Shown: in pieces, positions 7,265 through 10,872 of the stretch
Layout: every line of letters starts with the position of its first letter
Position numbering within the stretch: position 1 is the stretch's first letter
Assembly: GCA_043752345.1 (NCBI GenBank)
Contig: JAYUYT010000104.1
Location: 1 to 10,872, forward strand
Source: VFJL01 sp043752345
GTDB lineage: Bacteria > Pseudomonadota > Gammaproteobacteria > Burkholderiales > Nitrosomonadaceae
Direction of reading: 5' to 3'
DNA length: 10,872 bases
Translations under genes and position numbers: made by a program
Notes under the pieces: model-generated
Databases searched by the model: none
Seen by the model: only the letters and a program-made list of their open reading frames with translations
Told to the model about the DNA's origin: nothing

Positions 7265-8410
7265 ATGTCACCAGAAGAGGATCTGTTTCCGCACCAGGAT
7301 ATATTGGCCCAGTTGCACGAAAGCCTGCCACTGTCCGATAAGTTGCGTTTCCTGCACCAGGTGATTCGCGAGGATTTTCCCTTTGTCGATCGCTTGTCCA
7401 TCGCTCTTTTTGACGAAAAGACCAGCATGCTCAAAACCTATACCCACAGCACCGAAGGTGCCAGTCCTTTGGCCGCGTATGAGGTGCCGCTCGGAGCCGC
7501 TTCGTCACTACGCGAGATCATGCAGCGCCGCCGCCCACGAGTAGTACAGGACTTGTCCATTTTCGCGCATGGCGTCCAGGAGCACACCAAAAAGGTAGCG
7601 AGTACTGGTTATCAGGCTAGTTACACCATGCCGCTCTACCAGAGTGACACTTTTATTGGCTTCCTGTTTTTCAACTCCTTCAAGCTTCACGCGTTTGTAC
7701 CGGAGGCCTTGCGCCAGATTGATATCTACGGTCATCTTATCGCCTTGATGGTTATCAATGAGCTGACCGCCATTCGCACCTTGTTGGCTGCGGTGCAGGC
7801 AACGCGCAGCATGACCCATTACCGTGATGTCGAAACCGGCGCACACATTGACCGCACTGCGCACTATGCTCGTCTCATCGCGCGCGAACTGGCGCCGCAC
7901 TATAATCTCAGCGACGAACAGATCGAGCATATTTTCCTGTTTTCGCCGTTGCATGACGTTGGCAAGATCGGTATTCCGGACAGCGTCCTGCGCAAACCGG
8001 GCAAGCTCGACGAAGAGGAATTCAAGGTGATGATGACCCATCCGCAAAAGGGTCGCGAGATCATTGACGTCATTCTCCAGGATTTCAGCCTGGGCACATT
8101 CGGCCATGTCAGCATCATGCGCAACATCGCCGAATACCATCATGAGGCCATCGACGGCAGCGGCTATCCCAAAGGTTTGAAAGGGGATGAGATTCCCATT
8201 GAGGCACGCATCAGTGCCGTGGCAGATATATTCGACGCGCTTACCTCACGCCGCACCTATAAGGCACCATGGAGCAATGATGATGCCTTCGCCATGCTGC
8301 GGCGTCTGGCTGATACCAAGCTCGATCGTGACTGCGTCGATGCCATGCTCAAAAATATCGACAAGGTAGAGGAAATCCAGCAGCGCTTCCGCGATGAAGG
8401 AGTGGTTTAA
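7265..8410 (+). CDS. GAF-like/HD-GYP cyclic-di-GMP phosphodiesterase
   Basis: This is a 381-residue cytosolic protein with ATG 7265 preceded by AAGGAG at 7253-7258 (six-base spacing). The N-terminal part (about 20-165) is a GAF-like sensor domain and the C-terminal part (about 180-360) is HD-GYP. HD-GYP enzymes hydrolyse cyclic-di-GMP to pGpG and GMP with a metal centre. Key residues are all visible: E190 and H194 in ETGAHIDR, the H230-D231 pair in HDVGKIGIPD, HHE (292-294) and the DGSGYP motif (297-302) followed by KGLKGDEIP and ARISAVADIFDALTSRR. The protein therefore looks catalytically competent. There is no signal peptide, membrane helix or receiver domain, so the signal is probably sensed by the GAF-like domain in the cytosol. 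Its neighbour two genes upstream makes the same messenger, so the two may act as an opposed pair. It appears monocistronic, with a hairpin-rich gap of 217 bases before hpnA. Confidence 0.92.
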   Translation: MSPEEDLFPHQDILAQLHESLPLSDKLRFLHQVIREDFPFVDRLSIALFDEKTSMLKTYTHSTEGASPLAAYEVPLGAASSLREIMQRRRPRVVQDLSIFAHGVQEHTKKVASTGYQASYTMPLYQSDTFIGFLFFNSFKLHAFVPEALRQIDIYGHLIALMVINELTAIRTLLAAVQATRSMTHYRDVETGAHIDRTAHYARLIARELAPHYNLSDEQIEHIFLFSPLHDVGKIGIPDSVLRKPGKLDEEEFKVMMTHPQKGREIIDVILQDFSLGTFGHVSIMRNIAEYHHEAIDGSGYPKGLKGDEIPIEARISAVADIFDALTSRRTYKAPWSNDDAFAMLRRLADTKLDRDCVDAMLKNIDKVEEIQQRFRDEGVV

Positions 8411-8453
8411 ACTGAAGCATGGTATACCCCTGATCTGTCCAGTTCCAGGCAGA

Positions 8454-8519
8454 CTGTAATCTCCCCTGCCCGCCAGATCATCTTATCTGGCCGCGTTCCG
8501 GACGAGGGCTGCATTACAG
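8454..8519. repeat. Nested inverted repeats between HD-GYP gene and hpnA
   Basis: An outer pair CTGTAAT (8454-8460) / ATTACAG (8513-8519) is perfect over 7 bases. Inside it CCCT (8464-8467) can pair with AGGG (8505-8508), and an inner hairpin has GCCAGAT (8472-8478) / ATCTGGC (8485-8491) with a 6-base loop. No T-run follows, so it is not a classic intrinsic terminator. It could be a structured 3' end of the upstream transcript or a leader element of hpnA. Confidence 0.5.
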
Positions 8520-8550
8520 CTATCACCAGTGGTAATATCCGCAATGGTCG

Positions 8551-8564
8551 TCTCCTTGGGGAGA
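8551..8564. repeat. Short hairpin in the hpnA leader
   Basis: TCTCC (8551-8555) pairs with GGAGA (8560-8564) around a TTGG loop, and a flanking G-T pair can add one more step. It lies 63 bases before the hpnA start. It is too short to interpret alone but adds to the structured leader. Confidence 0.35.
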
Positions 8565-8627
8565 TAGTGCATTAGCTTTTGTCCTGCGGGGTTAATATGG
8601 ACTCTGGGTATTAAGGATTAAATAATT

Positions 8628-9647
8628 TTGAAATCATTGGTTACTGGAGCAAACGGTTTTGTCGGCTCGGCAGTCATGCGCTGTCTGCTGGCTGCCGGCC
8701 ACGAAGTACGCTGTCTAGTCAGACCAGGTAGCGACCGGCGTAATCTTGATAAATTGACTGTTGAAATTTCGGAAGGTGATCTGCGTGACACTGCATCTTT
8801 GCAGCGTGCGGTGGCCGGTTGTGACAGCCTGTTCCATGTCGCCGCGGATTATCGTCTCTGGGTACCGGACCCGGAAACCATGTATGACATTAATGTCAGA
8901 GGAACCCAGGCACTGATACTGGCTGCCGCCGAGGCTGGTATAAAACGCATGGTATACACCAGCAGTGTGGCAACGCTGGGGTTGAATTCTGACGACACTC
9001 CGGCCAATGAAGAGACTCTCTCCAGTCTTGCTGTCATGACCGGGCACTATAAGCGTTCCAAATTCCTGGCAGAGCAGACTGTGCAGCAGCTCACAGACGA
9101 GCATAAGCTGCCGCTGGTCATTGTCAATCCTTCCACCCCGATAGGACCGTGTGATATCAGGCCCACCCCCACCGGCCGGATGGTGTTGGATACGTTATGC
9201 GGGCGGATGCCAGCCTACATGAATACCGGTCTGAACGTCGCGCATGTGGATGATATTGCGCAAGGTCACCTGCTGGCATATGCCCACGGCAAAGCAGGGG
9301 AGCGTTATATTCTGGGTGGCGAAAACATGACTTTATTGCAAATATTGCAGACCATCGATGAGATCAGTGGCAAACCGACAAAGCGCATGAATCTCTCAGC
9401 AAATCTCATGTTACCCATAGCCTGGATGATGGAAAAATCCGCGATGATCACAGATATTGAGCCACGTGCGACCATGGACAGTGTGCGCATGGCGAAAAAA
9501 ATGATGTTTTTCTCCAGCGACAAGGCCACGCGCGAACTGGGCTATCGCTACCGGCCTGCAGCGGAGGCGCTCAGGGATGCAATGTCCTGGTTTCAGGATA
9601 ATGGCTACTGTAGCGGGATTCCAGTTCGTTCGCTGCAACAGGCATAG
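8628..9647 (+). CDS. hpnA: Hopanoid-associated sugar epimerase/reductase HpnA
   Basis: This is a 339-residue NAD(P)-dependent extended SDR protein. The start is TTG 8628, with AAGGA at 8613-8617 ten bases upstream; the frame then gives MKSLVTGANGFVGSAV, the family N-terminus. Visible motifs are the nucleotide loop TGANGFVG (6-13), SSVATLG near 112-118, and catalytic Y141-K145 in HYKRSKFLAE. Family-typical blocks are GCDSLFHVAADYRLW, VNPSTPIGPCDIRPTPTGR, GRMPAYMNTGLNVAHVDD, GERYILGGENMTL and MAKKMMFFSSDKA. The match to the HpnA group is close along the full length. HpnA proteins are linked to hopanoid synthesis loci, and roles proposed for the group concern hopanoid side-chain or related sugar chemistry; the exact reaction is not established here. 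No squalene synthase, squalene-hopene cyclase or other hpn gene is visible nearby. It is convergent with the TRAP binding-protein gene across 23 bases. Confidence 0.9.
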   Translation: MKSLVTGANGFVGSAVMRCLLAAGHEVRCLVRPGSDRRNLDKLTVEISEGDLRDTASLQRAVAGCDSLFHVAADYRLWVPDPETMYDINVRGTQALILAAAEAGIKRMVYTSSVATLGLNSDDTPANEETLSSLAVMTGHYKRSKFLAEQTVQQLTDEHKLPLVIVNPSTPIGPCDIRPTPTGRMVLDTLCGRMPAYMNTGLNVAHVDDIAQGHLLAYAHGKAGERYILGGENMTLLQILQTIDEISGKPTKRMNLSANLMLPIAWMMEKSAMITDIEPRATMDSVRMAKKMMFFSSDKATRELGYRYRPAAEALRDAMSWFQDNGYCSGIPVRSLQQA

Positions 9648-9670
9648 CATTTCTCTGCTGAATCTCCTGA

Positions 9671-10729
9671 TCACCGCAGTTTCAAATAATCCTCGTCGGT
9701 AATCTTGGTCCAGACCCGGGCCTTGGCGAGGAATGCTTTCTGGCTTTCGATCACTTCCTTTGCTTCCGGCGACTTGGCAGCGAACTCGGCAAGCAGTTCA
9801 TCATTGGCTTTTCTGAATGCATCCAGCACCTCCTTGGGGAAAGTACGGATTTTGACTGTGCCCTCTTTCTGCATTTTCTCCCACGCCAAAGTATTGCGGT
9901 AGAAAGACTCTGACAGCATGTCGAGGGACGTTTCTTTCGCCGCCACCGCGATGATGGTTTTAAGGTCTTCCGGCAGGCCATCAAACTTTTTCTTGTTGAC
10001 GAACACATGCAATTCCGCACCCGGTTCATGCCAGCCGGTGTAGTAGTAAGGTGCGATTTTATGGAATCCCATTTTCTCGTCGTTGGCCGGGCCGATCCAC
10101 TCCACCGCATCGATCGTGCCACGCTCCAGCGCGGTGTAAAGCTCACCGGGTGGAATACTTGTAGGCTTCATGCCGACCTTTTCCACCACTTCACCGGCAT
10201 GGCCGGGAATGCGCATCTTCAAGCCATTCAGGTCTTTCAGTGAGTTGATTTCCTTCCTGAACCAGCCGCCCATCTGAATGTGGGTATTCCCTCCGGGGAA
10301 CGCGACGATGTTGTGCTTGGCGTAAACCTTGTTCAGCAAAGCCAGGCCGCCGCCATAGTAATACCAGGCATTCATCTCAGTCGGGGTCATGCCGAACGGC
10401 GTGGCAGTAAAAAAAGTGGCGGCCGGGTCTTTGCCTTTGTAATAGTAGGAGGAGGTGTGCCCCATTTCATAGGAGCCGGAGCGCACCATGTCGAAAATAC
10501 CCAGCGGCGCCTTATGCTTGCCGGGCGCATCGATGGCGATGCTCATACGTCCAGCCGACATTTTCCCCACATTGTCGGCAAAACGCTGGGCAGCATTGTG
10601 CAGCATGGGCGTGCCTTCTGGCCATGACATCGCAAGCCGCCACTTATACACGTTCTGGGCAGATGCAGTCTGCGTTGCCAGTGGCAAAACGAGCGCGATG
10701 ATAGCGATCAATGCGGGTAACAATTTCAT
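9671..10729 (-). CDS. TRAP transporter periplasmic substrate-binding protein (DctP/TakP type)
   Basis: This is a 352-residue secreted protein. ATG at 10729 has AGGAG on the - strand (10736-10740) six bases ahead. A Sec signal peptide covers residues 1-24 (hydrophobic core IAIIALVLPLA, cleavage after ASA). The mature protein follows the DctP fold. R173 in GLKMRIPGHAG is the conserved carboxylate-binding arginine of the family, and E210-W211 in GTIDAVEWIGPANDEKMGF resembles the alpha-keto acid binding TakP branch. It captures an organic acid in the periplasm and hands it to a DctQ/DctM membrane pair. The ligand is probably a monocarboxylate or 2-oxo acid (inference). Binding-protein genes of this kind are usually followed by their membrane subunits, but here the downstream side is the convergent hpnA gene. 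The partners must lie beyond the right edge or elsewhere. The leader contains nested inverted repeats. Confidence 0.9.
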   Translation of the reverse strand: MKLLPALIAIIALVLPLATQTASAQNVYKWRLAMSWPEGTPMLHNAAQRFADNVGKMSAGRMSIAIDAPGKHKAPLGIFDMVRSGSYEMGHTSSYYYKGKDPAATFFTATPFGMTPTEMNAWYYYGGGLALLNKVYAKHNIVAFPGGNTHIQMGGWFRKEINSLKDLNGLKMRIPGHAGEVVEKVGMKPTSIPPGELYTALERGTIDAVEWIGPANDEKMGFHKIAPYYYTGWHEPGAELHVFVNKKKFDGLPEDLKTIIAVAAKETSLDMLSESFYRNTLAWEKMQKEGTVKIRTFPKEVLDAFRKANDELLAEFAAKSPEAKEVIESQKAFLAKARVWTKITDEDYLKLR

Positions 10730-10791
10730 TGTTTTCTCCTTAGTTCTTATTTGATTCCCTGCAGATACTCATTCAACCTAAAAACCGCAGT

Positions 10792-10846
10792 TGAAGCCAC
10801 ACAAGTTGACTGAAAGCTATATGGCTATTAGCTTTCAAAGGCTTCA
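10792..10846 (-). repeat. Nested inverted repeats in the leader of the TRAP binding-protein gene
   Basis: An outer perfect pair TGAAGCC (10792-10798) / GGCTTCA (10840-10846) encloses an inner perfect 9-base pair TGAAAGCTA (10811-10819) / TAGCTTTCA (10829-10837) with a 9-base loop. GCCAC (10796-10800) can instead pair with GTGGC (10847-10851), competing with the outer stem. On the - strand the structure is followed eight bases later by TTTTT (10780-10784 as AAAAA on the + strand). It may be a leader RNA element, a terminator-like structure of an upstream gene beyond the right edge, or an operator. Confidence 0.5.
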
Positions 10847-10872
10847 GTGGCCTCTCCAAACAGGTGAGGTTA

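Noticed and set aside
8421..8428. GGTATACC palindrome after the HD-GYP stop
   Set aside because: An isolated 8-base palindrome is expected by chance and no second copy was found as an operator pair.

Overview
The window reads as chromosomal DNA of a mid-GC Gram-negative proteobacterium, most likely a betaproteobacterium (inference from codon and protein style, a hopanoid gene, an outer-membrane-type lipoprotein and a TRAP binding protein; no rRNA or marker gene is present to settle it). It is densely coding. No mobile element, tRNA, rRNA or CRISPR array was seen.

Left part (1-5029, + strand): the end of an operon with two paralogous DUF1989 proteins, formerly called urea amidolyase-associated proteins UAAP1 (cut by the window edge) and UAAP2, followed by a full-length biotin-dependent carboxylase of the urea carboxylase family. 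Published work on this gene set reassigns the DUF1989 pair as the two subunits of carboxyguanidine deiminase (CgdAB) and many of the linked carboxylases as guanidine carboxylases. The likely route is guanidine -> carboxyguanidine -> allophanate -> ammonia + CO2. The allophanate hydrolase needed for the last step is not in the window.

Middle part (5030-8410): two cyclic-di-GMP enzymes on the + strand, a GGEEF diguanylate cyclase with an intact product-inhibition site and a GAF-like/HD-GYP phosphodiesterase. A small conserved-type lipoprotein gene lies between them on the - strand. The cyclase reading frame is preceded by an in-frame amber codon placed exactly where a coiled-coil leucine is expected, so the annotated N-terminus may be a truncation.

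Right part (8411-10872): hpnA, a hopanoid-associated SDR-type sugar epimerase/reductase standing without the other hopanoid genes, convergent with a TRAP-transporter periplasmic binding protein gene (dctP/takP type) that has no membrane subunits beside it on its downstream side. Two intergenic stretches, before hpnA and in the leader of the TRAP gene, contain nested inverted repeats that could fold into structured RNA. I found no clearly new multi-gene system; the best leads are the guanidine reinterpretation, the amber codon in the cyclase and the two nested-hairpin leaders.
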